From positions 62,001 through 126,000 of the forward strand of contig NZ_MAIQ01000003.1 of the NCBI RefSeq assembly GCF_001678845.1: a stretch of DNA of 64,000 nt. Reading direction: 5' to 3'. The stretch comes from Christensenella intestinihominis (GTDB taxonomy: Bacteria > Bacillota > Clostridia > Christensenellales > Christensenellaceae). A program made the translations under genes and the position numbers. The notes below the pieces were generated by a model. That model was given only the letters and a program-made list of their open reading frames with translations. It had not been told where the DNA came from and made no database searches. Positions 49,087-58,577 of this stretch are shown here, piece after piece; the stretch's first letter is position 1; each line of letters begins with the position of its first letter.

Positions 49087-52000
49087 TTACCGGAAATATT
49101 TTACGCCGCTCTCGAAGATTTTCTGGTCGTAATCCCCGGGAATATTTTTGGCGATGTTGAGCCCCGCGCGCTCGCTGTGGCCCATTTTGCCGAGCACCCT
49201 GCCGTCCGGGCTCATGATGCCCTCGACCGCCGCCATCGACCCGTTGGGGTTGAATTCCACATCCATGGTCGGGTTGCCGTCAAAGTCCACATACTGCGTA
49301 GCCACCTGCCCGTTCTTTATCAGCTGCTTCAGCTCCTTTTCCGCCGCCACAAACCGGCCTTCGCCGTGTGATACGGCGACCGACTGGATTTCGCCGGGCT
49401 CGGACAACGCCAGCCACGGGGAATTCGCGCTGGTGATGCGCGTGCGCACGATGCACGAAACGTGCCGCCCGATGTTGTTATACGTGAGCGTGGGCGAATC
49501 GTCCCGCATCTCGCGGATTTCGCCGTACGGCACAAGGCCCAGCTTGATAAGCGCCTGGAACCCGTTGCAAATGCCGAGCATCAAACCGTCTCGGTTCTTA
49601 AGGAGGTCGTGCGTCGCATCCTTGATGCGGTTATTGTGGAAGGTGGTCGCGATGAATTTCCCGCTCCCGTCCGGCTCGTCGCCGCCCGAAAAACCGCCGG
49701 GCAGCATAATCATCTGCGCATTGCTGATTTCGCTGGCCAGCAGCTTAATGCTTTCCTCGATCGCCAGGGGGGAGAGGTTGCGCATAATAACCACGCTGGC
49801 GATTGCGCCCGCTTTTTCAAACGCTTTTGCCGTATCGTATTCGCAGTTGGTCCCGGGAAATACCGGAATTACCACCCGCGGAATCGCGGTCTTATATTTG
49901 CTGGTAAAGATATCCTTCTTTTTATAGATGGGCGTTTCTATCCTGCCTTTATCCCCCGTTTTGGTGGGGAATACCGGCTCGAGGACGCTGGTGTATACTT
50001 CAAGCGCCCGCCCAAGCGGGATACTTTCGCCCATTGCCTCGATAAACGGCTCTTCGCGGATTTCGCCCACCAGCGTAAAATCCGGATCGGCAATATCCGC
50101 CGCCTCCACAAGCACCGCGCCGTACGCCTTGCGCGTAAGCTCCGCCAAGTCCTGCGGGAACAGCTTCACCCCGAGGCCGTTGCCGAACGCGCATTTCGCC
50201 GCGCCCGCCAGCACGCCCCCGCGTTCCACCGCGTATGCGGAAACCACCGCCTTGTCCTGTATCATCTTATGCAGCTTATCATATTTTTGTTTGACGTCCT
50301 CGAAATCGGGCATGCCGTCCTGGTCGCGCACAATATCCAAAAGGTAAAGCTTGTTGCCCGCCTGCTTGAACTCGGGCGTGATGACGTTTGCCGCCAGCAC
50401 CGGGGCCACGCAGAACGAGCACAGCGTAGGCGGCACATCGATATCCTTGAAGCTGCCGCTCATGGAATCCTTGCCCCCGATTGCCGCAACGCCGAGCTCC
50501 TTTTGCGCGTAATACGCGCCGAGCAGCGCCGCAAGCGGCTTGCCCCAGCGTGCGGGATCGTCCGTCATGCGCTCAAAATATTCCTGCAATGTCAGCCATG
50601 AATCGCTGACCGCGCCGCCGCCCGCCGTAAGCTTTGCTTCGGAAAGCAGTATGGCATATACCGCGCCGAGGAACGGGCTTTTCGTCATGAGGTACGGGTC
50701 CATGCCATAACTCATCAGCGTCGCGGATTTGCTGTCCGTATCCTGCACGGGAATCTTCGCGCACATCGCCTGCACGGGCGTCATCTGGTGCTTGCCGCCG
50801 AGCGGCATGGTCACGCTGCCCGCGCCGATGCTGCCGTCGAACATTTCCACGAGGCCCTTCTGCGAACAGATATTGAGGTCGGAAAGCAGGGAAAGAAGCG
50901 TTTTTTCCACCGTATCTTCCGTTTTTTCCTCGAACAGACCGTCCGTATTCCCCTGCTCGACTATGGCCTTCGCGTGCTGTGTCGCGCCGTTGGAATTTAA
51001 AAATTCGCGGGTAATGTCCACGATGGTTTTCCCGTTCCACATAAGGCGCATACGGCCCTTGTCCGTCACGCGCGCGACGAGCGTCGCCTCGAGGTTCTCG
51101 TCCCCGGCCAGCTTCAGCACCTTGTCCTTGTCCTGCGGACGGATCACCACCGCCATACGCTCCTGCGATTCGGAAATCGCGAGTTCCGTGCCGTCGAGTC
51201 CTTCATATTTTTTCGGCACCGCGTCGAGGTTAATATCGAGCCCGTCCGCCAGTTCGCCGATGGCCACGCATACGCCGCCCGCGCCAAAATCGTTGCAGCG
51301 CTTCACCAGCCTGGAAAAATTCCTGTTGCGGAACAGCCTTTGCAGCTTGCGCTCGGTGAGCGGGTTGCCCTTCTGCACCTCCGCGCCGCATTTTTCAATC
51401 GATTTTTCATCGTGCGCCTTGGACGAGCCTGTCGCGCCGCCGCAGCCGTCGCGCCCCGTGCGTCCGCCGATCAGGATCACAAGGTCGCCTTCCGCGGGCT
51501 CCTTGCGTTTCACCTGCTCTGCCGGCGCCGCCGCGATGACCGCGCCGATCTCGAGCCGCTTTGCCTTGTATCCCTCGTGGTAAACTTCCTCTACCAGCCC
51601 TGTGGCAAGCCCGATCTGGTTGCCGTAGGAGGAATACCCGTGCGCCGCCTCCCGCGTAATCTTACGCTGCGGAAGCTTATATTCCATGGTGTCCGCGAGG
51701 CCCTCGCGCGGGTCCGCGCAGCCGGTCACGCGCATGGCCTGGTATACGTACGACCGCCCGGAAAGCGGGTCGCGGATCGCCCCGCCAAGGCACGTCGCCG
51801 CGCCGCCGAACGGTTCGATCTCCGTCGGGTGGTTATGGGTTTCATTTTTAAACATAATGAGGTAATCGCGCTCCCCGTCGTACGTCTGGATTTTGTGGCG
51901 GATGGAGCATGCGTTGATCTCTTCGGATTCGTCCATATGCGAAAGCCTGCCCGTACGCTTTGCTTCCTTCACATAGATGGTTGCGAGGTCCATCAGGCAG

Positions 52001-52806
52001 ACGTCCTTTTGGCTTCCCAGTTTGCGCCGCGTATCGAGGTAATCTTCATATACGCGCTGCGCCGCCTTGGAAAGCGGGTCGCTGCCGAATTCCACCTCGT
52101 CGAGCCTGGTTAAAAACGTTGTGTGGCGGCAGTGGTCCGACCAATAGGTGTCGAGCACCTTTAATTCCGTCACCGTGGGGTCGCGCTTTTCGCTTTTAAA
52201 ATAATCCTGCGCACACAGCATATCCTCCGCTGTCATGGCATAGCCGTTTTCCACAACATAAGCGGCGATCTGCGGCTTGGTCATTTTGATAAAGCCCTTC
52301 ACCGTTTCGACCCCGGTGGGGACGTCCAGTTCCATTTTAAGCGTATCGTAGGGTTCCATGGACGCTTCGCGCGAATCGACCGGGTTGATAACGTACTTTT
52401 TGATGGCCTCCGCCTGCGCCTTGGTCACGCCTTTGAGCATATACACCTTGGCGGTGCGTACGTCCGGGCGCTCCCCGTGCGTTAAAAGCTGCACGCACTG
52501 GGCCGCGCTGTCCGCGCGCTGGTCATACTGGCCGGGCAGGTATTCCACCGCAAACACTGTGTAGCCCTTGGCGTCCGGCAGTTCGTCCATATATACCATA
52601 TCGACGGCAGGCTCCGAGAACACGCCCCGGACCGCGGCGGCAAACGATTCATCGTCCATGCCCTCCACGTCGTAGCGGTTTAAAATCCGCACTTCCCTGA
52701 CCGGCACGCCGAGGTTTTGCGTGAAATCCGCATATCTTTCCTGCGCCTCAACGTCAAAGCCCTTCTTCTTTTCCACAAACAGTCTCTTTACGCTTTTTTC
52801 TTTCAT
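49087..52806 (-). CDS. purL: Phosphoribosylformylglycinamidine synthase, single-chain PurL
   Basis: Purine biosynthesis enzyme of 1239 residues converting FGAR, glutamine and ATP to FGAM. Domains in order: N-terminal PurS-like region (to ~150), linker with YWSDHCRHTTFLTRLDEVEF, two AIRS-type ATP domains (FKNETHNHPTEIEPFGGAATC, GGRTGRDGCGGATGSSK; second at ~640-930 with GGKDSMSGSF), and a C-terminal glutamine amidotransferase (VVIPVFPGTNCEYDTAKAFE, catalytic Cys in MLGICNGFQALIKLG, SHGEGRF near the His). This long fused type is common in clostridia, where PurS/PurQ are not separate. No other pur gene is adjacent. Confidence 0.97.
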   Translation of the reverse strand: MKEKSVKRLFVEKKKGFDVEAQERYADFTQNLGVPVREVRILNRYDVEGMDDESFAAAVRGVFSEPAVDMVYMDELPDAKGYTVFAVEYLPGQYDQRADSAAQCVQLLTHGERPDVRTAKVYMLKGVTKAQAEAIKKYVINPVDSREASMEPYDTLKMELDVPTGVETVKGFIKMTKPQIAAYVVENGYAMTAEDMLCAQDYFKSEKRDPTVTELKVLDTYWSDHCRHTTFLTRLDEVEFGSDPLSKAAQRVYEDYLDTRRKLGSQKDVCLMDLATIYVKEAKRTGRLSHMDESEEINACSIRHKIQTYDGERDYLIMFKNETHNHPTEIEPFGGAATCLGGAIRDPLSGRSYVYQAMRVTGCADPREGLADTMEYKLPQRKITREAAHGYSSYGNQIGLATGLVEEVYHEGYKAKRLEIGAVIAAAPAEQVKRKEPAEGDLVILIGGRTGRDGCGGATGSSKAHDEKSIEKCGAEVQKGNPLTERKLQRLFRNRNFSRLVKRCNDFGAGGVCVAIGELADGLDINLDAVPKKYEGLDGTELAISESQERMAVVIRPQDKDKVLKLAGDENLEATLVARVTDKGRMRLMWNGKTIVDITREFLNSNGATQHAKAIVEQGNTDGLFEEKTEDTVEKTLLSLLSDLNICSQKGLVEMFDGSIGAGSVTMPLGGKHQMTPVQAMCAKIPVQDTDSKSATLMSYGMDPYLMTKSPFLGAVYAILLSEAKLTAGGGAVSDSWLTLQEYFERMTDDPARWGKPLAALLGAYYAQKELGVAAIGGKDSMSGSFKDIDVPPTLCSFCVAPVLAANVITPEFKQAGNKLYLLDIVRDQDGMPDFEDVKQKYDKLHKMIQDKAVVSAYAVERGGVLAGAAKCAFGNGLGVKLFPQDLAELTRKAYGAVLVEAADIADPDFTLVGEIREEPFIEAMGESIPLGRALEVYTSVLEPVFPTKTGDKGRIETPIYKKKDIFTSKYKTAIPRVVIPVFPGTNCEYDTAKAFEKAGAIASVVIMRNLSPLAIEESIKLLASEISNAQMIMLPGGFSGGDEPDGSGKFIATTFHNNRIKDATHDLLKNRDGLMLGICNGFQALIKLGLVPYGEIREMRDDSPTLTYNNIGRHVSCIVRTRITSANSPWLALSEPGEIQSVAVSHGEGRFVAAEKELKQLIKNGQVATQYVDFDGNPTMDVEFNPNGSMAAVEGIMSPDGRVLGKMGHSERAGLNIAKNIPGDYDQKIFESGVKYFR

Positions 52807-52934
52807 ACTATATCTCCGATAAAATATTCGGCTTTGCCGACGATTCCGTTTACGCCCAAAGGGCGCACCCTGATTTTAAATTCTACATTTATTATATCAT
52901 AACTTATTCCCGCGACGAACCCCAAAGCGCAAAA

Positions 52935-53894
52935 TCATAAATACGTGAACAGCAAAATATAAATGGGGATGGTAATAAACGACAGCAGCGTCGTGACCGC
53001 GACGCCCCGCGCGGCAAATTCCGTGTCCGCGCCCGCCGCCTCGGCGAAGATGGTCGCCGTCACCATAGCGGGCAGGCTCATTTGGATGGTAAGGACCTCG
53101 GACGGGAAGGCCGCAAGGCCCATGCACGCCGTTACGCCCAGCATCACGAGCGGCGACACAAGGTACCGTCCCACCAGTGTCCACGAAATTCCCCGGTCGA
53201 TTTTCCTGACGCACGAAATTCCCGTGCGCTGCAAAACCATCCCCACAAACATCAGCGCCAGCGGCGAGGTGATCCCCCCGATATACGAAAGCGCGGAATC
53301 GAGGAACACGGGAAGCCGCACGCCCAGCATCACAAGGATAAAGCCCAAAATCACCGCGATCATGGGCGGCTTGAATATTTTTTTCAGGATATCTTTTGCG
53401 GTAAAACAAACGCCCTTTCCCCCGCACGATAGTTCCATCCCGTCCCGCGCGATTTCCACAAAGCCGAGGCTGTTCATAAAAGTGGTGTTCGCCACGTAGT
53501 AGAAAAGCGCGAATATCAGCGCGTCGTCCCCAAAGATCGCCGTGGCCACCGGAAGCCCGATAAACACCGAATTGGAAAATGAAAACAGCGCCGTAAAAAC
53601 GCCGCGCTGTGTTTTTTCGATTTTTGCAATTTTGATAACCAGCTTTGCAATAAGCCACGTTATCCCGATGGCCAGAAAGGAAGCGAGGATATAAATCCAC
53701 GAATCCGCAAGGGTTTCCGCAGTGAAGCTTGTCAAAAACGCCGTCACCGCCGTACACGGCAGCGTCACATTCACAATCAGGTTACTGATGAAATTCGTGA
53801 CGGTTTTGCCCGCCCAGCCCTTCCATGAGACAAAATATCCGACAGCTATGATGATAACCACCATAAGCACTGCCTGTATCGCCTCAAAAATCAT
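52935..53894 (-). CDS. AEC family transporter (auxin efflux carrier-like permease)
   Basis: Membrane protein of 319 residues with about ten transmembrane segments in two five-helix halves. Features: VVIIIAVGYFVSWKGW at the N-terminus, LIVNVTLPCTAVTAFLTSF (the unwound helix with Pro), FSFSNSVFIGLPVATAIFGDD and the second-half VSPLVMLGVTACMGLAAFPS. Members export or take up organic anions such as malate or auxin. AGGAAATA precedes the start. Substrate unknown; it stands between purL and lysC without an evident link. Confidence 0.9.
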   Translation of the reverse strand: MIFEAIQAVLMVVIIIAVGYFVSWKGWAGKTVTNFISNLIVNVTLPCTAVTAFLTSFTAETLADSWIYILASFLAIGITWLIAKLVIKIAKIEKTQRGVFTALFSFSNSVFIGLPVATAIFGDDALIFALFYYVANTTFMNSLGFVEIARDGMELSCGGKGVCFTAKDILKKIFKPPMIAVILGFILVMLGVRLPVFLDSALSYIGGITSPLALMFVGMVLQRTGISCVRKIDRGISWTLVGRYLVSPLVMLGVTACMGLAAFPSEVLTIQMSLPAMVTATIFAEAAGADTEFAARGVAVTTLLSFITIPIYILLFTYL

Positions 53895-54079
53895 TATTTC
53901 CTACCCCATCGGAACCGGCGCTTTCGTCGATCCATGAAAAAATTTTTTAAGAACCCGGTTTCTTCTTTTGAATATACCGGCGGGGCTTCCCGCCTTCGGA
54001 CAGGGCAAACCTCTCTCCATTGATATACAGGAAACAGCAAAACTCCCCCCGTATGAGCGAATGCGCTTTTCCGGCGGCG

Positions 54080-55396
54080 CTACACGAGCGCGTTATAGAT
54101 CGCGCGCACCGCCTTCTCAAAGTCGTCGTTCTCCACGCCCACGATGATGTTGATTTCACTCGAACCCTGGTCGATCATGCGCACGTTTACGTGGCTTTGG
54201 GCAAGCGCCGCAAACAGCTTTGCCGAAACGCCCACCTGACGGATCATGCCGCGGCCCACCGTCGCGATGATCGCCATGTTAGAGGAAACCTCCACGCTGT
54301 CCGGCTGGCAGACCGAGTGGATTTCGTCGATCAGCTCCTCGATGCAGTGGCGGATACGGACGTCTGCCACCACGATGGATATCGTATCGATGGAGGAGGG
54401 CATATGCTCGAACGACAGCCCGAATTTTTCAAGGCAGGTAAGCACCTTGCGGCCAAAGCCGATCTCTGTATTCATGCCGTCCTTTTCAATGGTAATGACG
54501 GTAAAATTCTTTTTGCCCGCAATTCCCGTAATGCCGTCCGAAGCGCCGTCCCGACCTTCGATGGCGGGTATAATCATGGTGCCGTTGTTTTCCGGGTCGT
54601 TGGTGTTTTTCACGTTGATGGGAATCGCCGCCTCGAGCACGGGGAAAATGCTGTCCTCGTGCAGCACGGTCGCGCCCATGTATGCAAGCTCCCGGAGCTC
54701 GCGGTAAGTCACTACGTCAATCTTTTTCGGGTTTTCCACAATGCGCGGGTCGGCCATCATGAAGCCGGAAACGTCCGTCCAGTTTTCATACAAATCCGCG
54801 TTTGCCGCGCGCGCCACAATGGAGCCCGTGATGTCGCTGCCGCCGCGCGAGAAGGTTTTGATCTTCCCGTCGGGCAGGCTGCCGTAAAAACCCGGGATCA
54901 CCGCGCGTTCATGCAGCTTTAAAGCCCCCGGCAGTATGGACAGCGTTTTCTTCGCGTCATAGTTCCCGGCCTCGTCAAAAAAGATGACGTCCGCCGCGTC
55001 GACAAAATCATACCCCAGCAAATCCGCAATTAAAAGCCCGTTCAGGTATTCCCCGCGGGAAGCCGCATAGTCTTCGTTCGCGCCCGTTTTAATCGCGTTG
55101 TACATTTTTTCAAGGTGTTCCTCAATTTTGATGGAAAGACCGAGCTCGTCGCGGATATCCGTATAGCGGCGCACAATCTGGTCATAAATTTCCTGCGTCT
55201 CCTCGAAATGCATCGCCGCGTCCTGCAGGGAATACAGCAGGTCCGTCACCTTAACGTCGTCCTTGAACCGTTTCCCCGGCGCGGAAGGAACGACAAATTT
55301 CCTTGCCTCGTCCGCCTCCACAATCTGCTTCATTTTCAGGATTTGCTCTGCGGATGCAAGCGAGCTCCCGCCAAACTTCGTAACCTTGACTGCCAT
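54080..55396 (-). CDS. lysC: Aspartate kinase
   Basis: Aspartokinase of 438 residues, first step of the aspartate amino acid family (lysine, threonine, methionine, diaminopimelate). KVTKFGGSSLASAEQI is the ATP/Asp-site signature; SRGGSDITGSIVARAANADL and YENWTDVSGFMMADPRIVEN form the catalytic core. Two ACT domains lie in the C-terminal ~140 residues (FTVITIEKDGMNTEIGFG, MAIIATVGRGMIRQVGVSAK), probably for feedback control. Start: ATG at 55396 with GGGGGA six bases upstream; another ATG two codons earlier touches it. Its start is two bases after the stop of the DUF1015 gene. Confidence 0.95.
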   Translation of the reverse strand: MAVKVTKFGGSSLASAEQILKMKQIVEADEARKFVVPSAPGKRFKDDVKVTDLLYSLQDAAMHFEETQEIYDQIVRRYTDIRDELGLSIKIEEHLEKMYNAIKTGANEDYAASRGEYLNGLLIADLLGYDFVDAADVIFFDEAGNYDAKKTLSILPGALKLHERAVIPGFYGSLPDGKIKTFSRGGSDITGSIVARAANADLYENWTDVSGFMMADPRIVENPKKIDVVTYRELRELAYMGATVLHEDSIFPVLEAAIPINVKNTNDPENNGTMIIPAIEGRDGASDGITGIAGKKNFTVITIEKDGMNTEIGFGRKVLTCLEKFGLSFEHMPSSIDTISIVVADVRIRHCIEELIDEIHSVCQPDSVEVSSNMAIIATVGRGMIRQVGVSAKLFAALAQSHVNVRMIDQGSSEINIIVGVENDDFEKAVRAIYNALV

Positions 55397-55398
55397 GT

Positions 55399-56742
55399 TC
55401 ATTCCCCCACCGATTTATTCTCTTCCGGCGCTGCCGGTTCTTCTTCCACTGCATAGGGCGCAATCAGCCGCCCTTCGAGGTAATACCGTTTTTCTTCCGC
55501 TTCCCCAAGCGAAAACGTCTTTTTGGGCAATACGCCGCATTTTACGATCAGGTCGAAAAATTCGGATTTTTCCATCGCCTCAAAATAAAAGCCGAGGTTG
55601 TCATACTGCCGCGATAGCTCCATAAAGGCTTCGTCGCCGTGGATATAATCCAGCTTTACGGACGGGTTTTCGCGGATATAATCCTCGAACACCTCCTGCA
55701 CCTCCCCCACCACCAGCGGATGCCCGGGGTTCTCGATGATGATGCGCCCCGCGCCGTCGTGGTACAGGAACGGAATCTGGTAGGTGCCGTCGTGCTCGAT
55801 TTCGCTGCGCCAGCGTCCGAACACCAGCTTTGCCTTTTTGCCCTTTTCGCGCAGGCGCTCCACAATATACTGCACGCAGCCCGCCGCGTTGACGCCGAAC
55901 AGCACGCGGTGTATGGGCATAAATTCCACCGCGCGGTCGCGCAGGTTAATGATCTCGCACAGCGCATACCGGAGCGGATGGTCTTCTTGTTCCTCCGCGG
56001 AAAGCGTTTCCTTCGTTTCCTCCCAGATGGTCTTGGCCGTGGCGAGCGAATGGTTCCCGTCGCCCACGCAGAACAGCATATTATCCCGGCGCGGAAGGCT
56101 TTGCAGCGCATCCGTAAGGTCTTCAAGCATTTTGGGATTGTTCACAAGCCAGCCTTCGATGTGGCCGCCGTCCATCATCAGGTCAAAATCATAAAGCTTC
56201 GGAAGCGTATTCCTCTGCATGTGCAGCGGGCCGATCACGCTGTCTTTTTCATCGTCCATCAGCAGCATCACATGCGGCAGCTCCACCGCCGCGCCGCGCC
56301 GTATTTCCGCACGCGGGGGAATGCGCGTGAGCACCGTCTGCTCCGTCGCCCGCAGGAGCGGTTTATTCTCAATCCTGTAATCATACTGTTCAAGGTCCAT
56401 CGCCAGCAGGATGCCCTTGCGCACCTTGCCGCCGATCTGCCGCTCGGTTAAAACCACCCCTTCGGGCAGTTCCTGCAAAATCCCCTCTTCAAGGTATGCG
56501 TGCATGGTTTCCTTCATATCCGCAATATGGTCATGGACATTTTCATCCTCGAGATAAATTTCGGGAAGCGTAATATGCAGCGTAGACGGCGCGTTTCCCA
56601 CGAACCGCTCCACCGCCTTCCAGTAATCCGGCTGGGACGTAAACTGGTCGCATGCGATACAGGCCCATTTTGCAAGGTTGACATTCTCCGCCGGCAAAAG
56701 CACGCGCGGTATTTTGAATCCCTGCTCTTTTTTTTCTTCCAT
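55399..56742 (-). CDS. DUF1015 family protein
   Basis: Conserved protein of 447 residues. Recognisable family segments: RVLLPAENVNLAKWACIACDQFTSQPDYWKAVE is split in the family as the N-terminal 'PA..vnl.k.A..aCDQ' block; CVGDGNHSLATAKTIWEE in the centre with a conserved GNHS; and YIHGDEAFMELSRQYDN near the C-terminus. DUF1015 proteins are widespread in anaerobes and often next to serine or aspartate-family genes; the reaction is unknown. Start: ATG with GGAGG five bases upstream (a GTG four codons earlier overlaps that site). First gene of an operon with lysC. Confidence 0.85.
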   Translation of the reverse strand: MEEKKEQGFKIPRVLLPAENVNLAKWACIACDQFTSQPDYWKAVERFVGNAPSTLHITLPEIYLEDENVHDHIADMKETMHAYLEEGILQELPEGVVLTERQIGGKVRKGILLAMDLEQYDYRIENKPLLRATEQTVLTRIPPRAEIRRGAAVELPHVMLLMDDEKDSVIGPLHMQRNTLPKLYDFDLMMDGGHIEGWLVNNPKMLEDLTDALQSLPRRDNMLFCVGDGNHSLATAKTIWEETKETLSAEEQEDHPLRYALCEIINLRDRAVEFMPIHRVLFGVNAAGCVQYIVERLREKGKKAKLVFGRWRSEIEHDGTYQIPFLYHDGAGRIIIENPGHPLVVGEVQEVFEDYIRENPSVKLDYIHGDEAFMELSRQYDNLGFYFEAMEKSEFFDLIVKCGVLPKKTFSLGEAEEKRYYLEGRLIAPYAVEEEPAAPEENKSVGE

Positions 56743-56842
56743 GGTTTCCTCCACTTTCCTGTCTCCCCACCGGTCAATTCGGCATAAAGTTACCGATACA
56801 ATAGTATAATATTTTAAGGCTGCTTTTTCAAGCGGAACACAT

Positions 56843-56881
56843 AAAAAAAGCGCCCGAACGAGCCATTCCGGGCGCTTTTTT
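56843..56881 (-). terminator. Intrinsic terminator of the TM2 protein gene
   Basis: Stem AAAGCGCCCG / CGGGCGCTTT with a run of T on both strands, downstream of the gene ending at 56905. Confidence 0.85.
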
Positions 56882-56904
56882 ACAGATTGTTTACTTCTTC
56901 CCGC

Positions 56905-57360
56905 CTAATTGACGAGCGGTTTCCCGTCCGCATCTGCCGGAATGCTGCCAACAAGGATCATAATTCCTTCCACAAGGCCCCAGATTGCGGAAATCCACGT
57001 TGTGATGCCGAATGTCACAATGCCGAGAATCCCGAGGACGAGCTGCGCGATTGCCTTGGACTGGAACCCGAGGTAGAAGTTATGGATACCCAGCCAGCCG
57101 AGGAAGATGCCGAGGATGCCCGCCGCAATTTTGGATTTTCCCATCTGCGGCGCGCCCGCCTGCGCCTGCTGGGGCTGCCCGCTCTTCGGGACCACGCCCG
57201 CGCCGCAGGTAACGCACACCACGGCCTCCGGGTCCGTTTTCCCGCCGCAGTTCCAACAGTAATCGTGTCCTTTTCCAACGGGAACGCCGCAGCCCATGCA
57301 CACCGTTTCGCCGGGCTGGAGCTGTCTCCCGCAATTCCTGCAATATTTAAATTCCGCCAT
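56905..57360 (-). CDS. Zinc-ribbon and TM2 domain membrane protein
   Basis: Protein of 151 residues with two N-terminal zinc ribbons (YCRNCGRQLQPGETVCMGCG and YCWNCGGKTDPEAVVCVTCG), a short Gln/Ala linker, and a C-terminal TM2 domain of two helices (KIAAGILGIFLGWLGIHNFYL, QLVLGILGIVTFGITTWIS). TM2 proteins are common small membrane proteins of unknown role; the double ribbon suggests a protein or nucleic-acid contact. AAGGAGG precedes the start. Monocistronic. Confidence 0.92.
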   Translation of the reverse strand: MAEFKYCRNCGRQLQPGETVCMGCGVPVGKGHDYCWNCGGKTDPEAVVCVTCGAGVVPKSGQPQQAQAGAPQMGKSKIAAGILGIFLGWLGIHNFYLGFQSKAIAQLVLGILGIVTFGITTWISAIWGLVEGIMILVGSIPADADGKPLVN

Positions 57361-57633
57361 TTGAAAAACCTCCTTAACACGCGGGCCTTCCCGCATGCTT
57401 TTCCTTTCATGGTTTTAGTATATGGGCGGAAAATCCGCAAGTCAACGGCCTTAAGGTTATCTTCATAAACTCTTAAGGGGTTCGACCTTTTTCACCATAA
57501 AACGATGGAAAAAAGCCCGGAACAGTTCTTATTTTCCGGTTTGCATAGAACTAATGTGCTTTTTATCTGAAAATATAGAAATACAACATTTTTGTTTCCG
57601 CTATCCCACCGCTGGCGGCGGCCGCCAGCGGAA
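57361..57633. other. Intergenic region without a gene
   Basis: It contains an AT-rich central part with promoter-like boxes and a GC-rich hairpin (CGCTGGCGGC / GCCGCCAGCG, about 57610-57630). I see no reading frame with a ribosome site. Confidence 0.5.
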
Positions 57634-57655
57634 TAAAAAAGCGGCTTTCGCCGCT
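57634..57655 (-). terminator. Intrinsic terminator of the ribbon-helix-helix gene
   Basis: AGCGGC-TTTC-GCCGCT followed by a run of T on the minus strand. Confidence 0.8.
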
Positions 57656-57659
57656 CAAT

Positions 57660-57803
57660 TCATTTTTGCTTTTTTAGATAGTCTTTTAAAATTGTCTCAA
57701 TCAAATTAGACAAGTTGCGGTTTTCCTTTTCGGCACAAACGCGCAAATCGCGAATCATTTTTTCGTCTAATCTGATGCTCAATACTTTCTTTTCAACACC
57801 CAT
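57660..57803 (-). CDS. Ribbon-helix-helix DNA-binding small protein
   Basis: A 47-residue protein, MGVEKKVLSIRLDEKMIRDL, then RVCAEKENRNLSNLIETILK and DYLKKQK. AGGAG lies 6 nt before the ATG. KVLSIRLD is the beta strand that enters the DNA groove in CopG/Arc/MetJ-type folds; ENRNLSNLIETILKDYL is the second helix with the typical (N/S)LSxLI pattern. Antitoxins and plasmid or phage regulators share this fold. No toxin gene lies next to it. The following gene on the other strand is a SLOG-family protein. Codon use is AT-rich compared with most neighbours, hinting at acquisition. Confidence 0.85.
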   Translation of the reverse strand: MGVEKKVLSIRLDEKMIRDLRVCAEKENRNLSNLIETILKDYLKKQK

Positions 57804-57903
57804 GACTATCTCCTGTTTACATTCTACATACAAAGTATTACAATAATCAAAGATTACATTGTATTACTTTGTAATTTTAATATTCCTGTAATCGGAGATT
57901 AAC

Positions 57904-58431
57904 ATGAAAAAATATACCTGCTGTTTCACGGGCCCCGGCCCGGAAAGGCTCCCGTTCTCCATGACGTGCCGCAGCCTGCGGCGCGACTTCCTGTATGAAC
58001 GCATCCTTTCCGCCATCGTCGAAAAAAGGAAGCACGACCATTGCCGCACCTTCCTGTGCGGCATGGACCAGGGCGCGGATTTGCTCTGCGCGCAGGCCGT
58101 CCTTGAATTGAAGGAGGAGTTCTGCGCCTCTATACGGCTTGCCTGCGTCCTTACTTATCCCGGCCAGGCGGAGGACTGGCCCAAAAAGGCGCGGGAGCAA
58201 TATCAAAGCATCCTTGAACGCGCCGACAGGCGCATTGTGCTCCAGGACGAGGAAACAAACGGCTGTTTACTCGCGCAAAAGCGTTTCATGATAAAGCGTT
58301 CCTCCCACCTGATCGCCGTGTCGAACGGCATATACGGCGGCCTGCCCGCCTACGCCGTGGACTATGCCCGCAAACGCGGCCTTTCCATCACGGTCATCGA
58401 GCCCGCTCTGCCTTCGGGCCATATACTATGA
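57904..58431 (+). CDS. SLOG/DUF1273-like protein (YpsA family)
   Basis: Protein of 175 residues with a Rossmann-like SLOG fold. Conserved phrases: YTCCFTGPGPERLPFS (CFTGxRPxxLP in the family), FLCGMDQGADLLCAQAVLEL, and the closing HLIAVSNGIYGGLPAYAVDYA. SLOG domains bind nucleotide-derived ligands; YpsA-type members affect cell division or stress in Bacillus relatives. It is divergent from the ribbon-helix-helix gene with a 100-bp shared promoter region. Function here is unknown. Confidence 0.85.
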   Translation: MKKYTCCFTGPGPERLPFSMTCRSLRRDFLYERILSAIVEKRKHDHCRTFLCGMDQGADLLCAQAVLELKEEFCASIRLACVLTYPGQAEDWPKKAREQYQSILERADRRIVLQDEETNGCLLAQKRFMIKRSSHLIAVSNGIYGGLPAYAVDYARKRGLSITVIEPALPSGHIL

Positions 58432-58532
58432 TAATCAAAAATTCCTTTTCCCTGTCCCGCGGTTGTGCTGCAGCGGAAAGGGGCGTTTTCCCATGTTTAT
58501 CGGGGGAAGATTATTGACATGGAACGTATAAA

Positions 58533-58563
58533 AAAAACACGCGTATGAAACGCGTGTTTTTTT
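58533..58563. terminator. Bidirectional intrinsic terminator
   Basis: AAAACACGCGT / ACGCGTGTTTT stem between the convergent SLOG and DsrE-like genes. Confidence 0.92.
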
Positions 58564-58577
58564 ATTCCTTGCTTAAT

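Noticed and set aside
52897-53757. Alternative minus-strand frame over the AEC transporter
   Set aside because: Gly/Arg-rich translation without membrane helices; the other frame gives a normal ten-helix transporter.
53947-54079. Short frame reading IRGEFCCFLYINGERFALSE downstream of lysC
   Set aside because: No start with a ribosome site of its own; it is only the tail of a frame running out of lysC in another phase.
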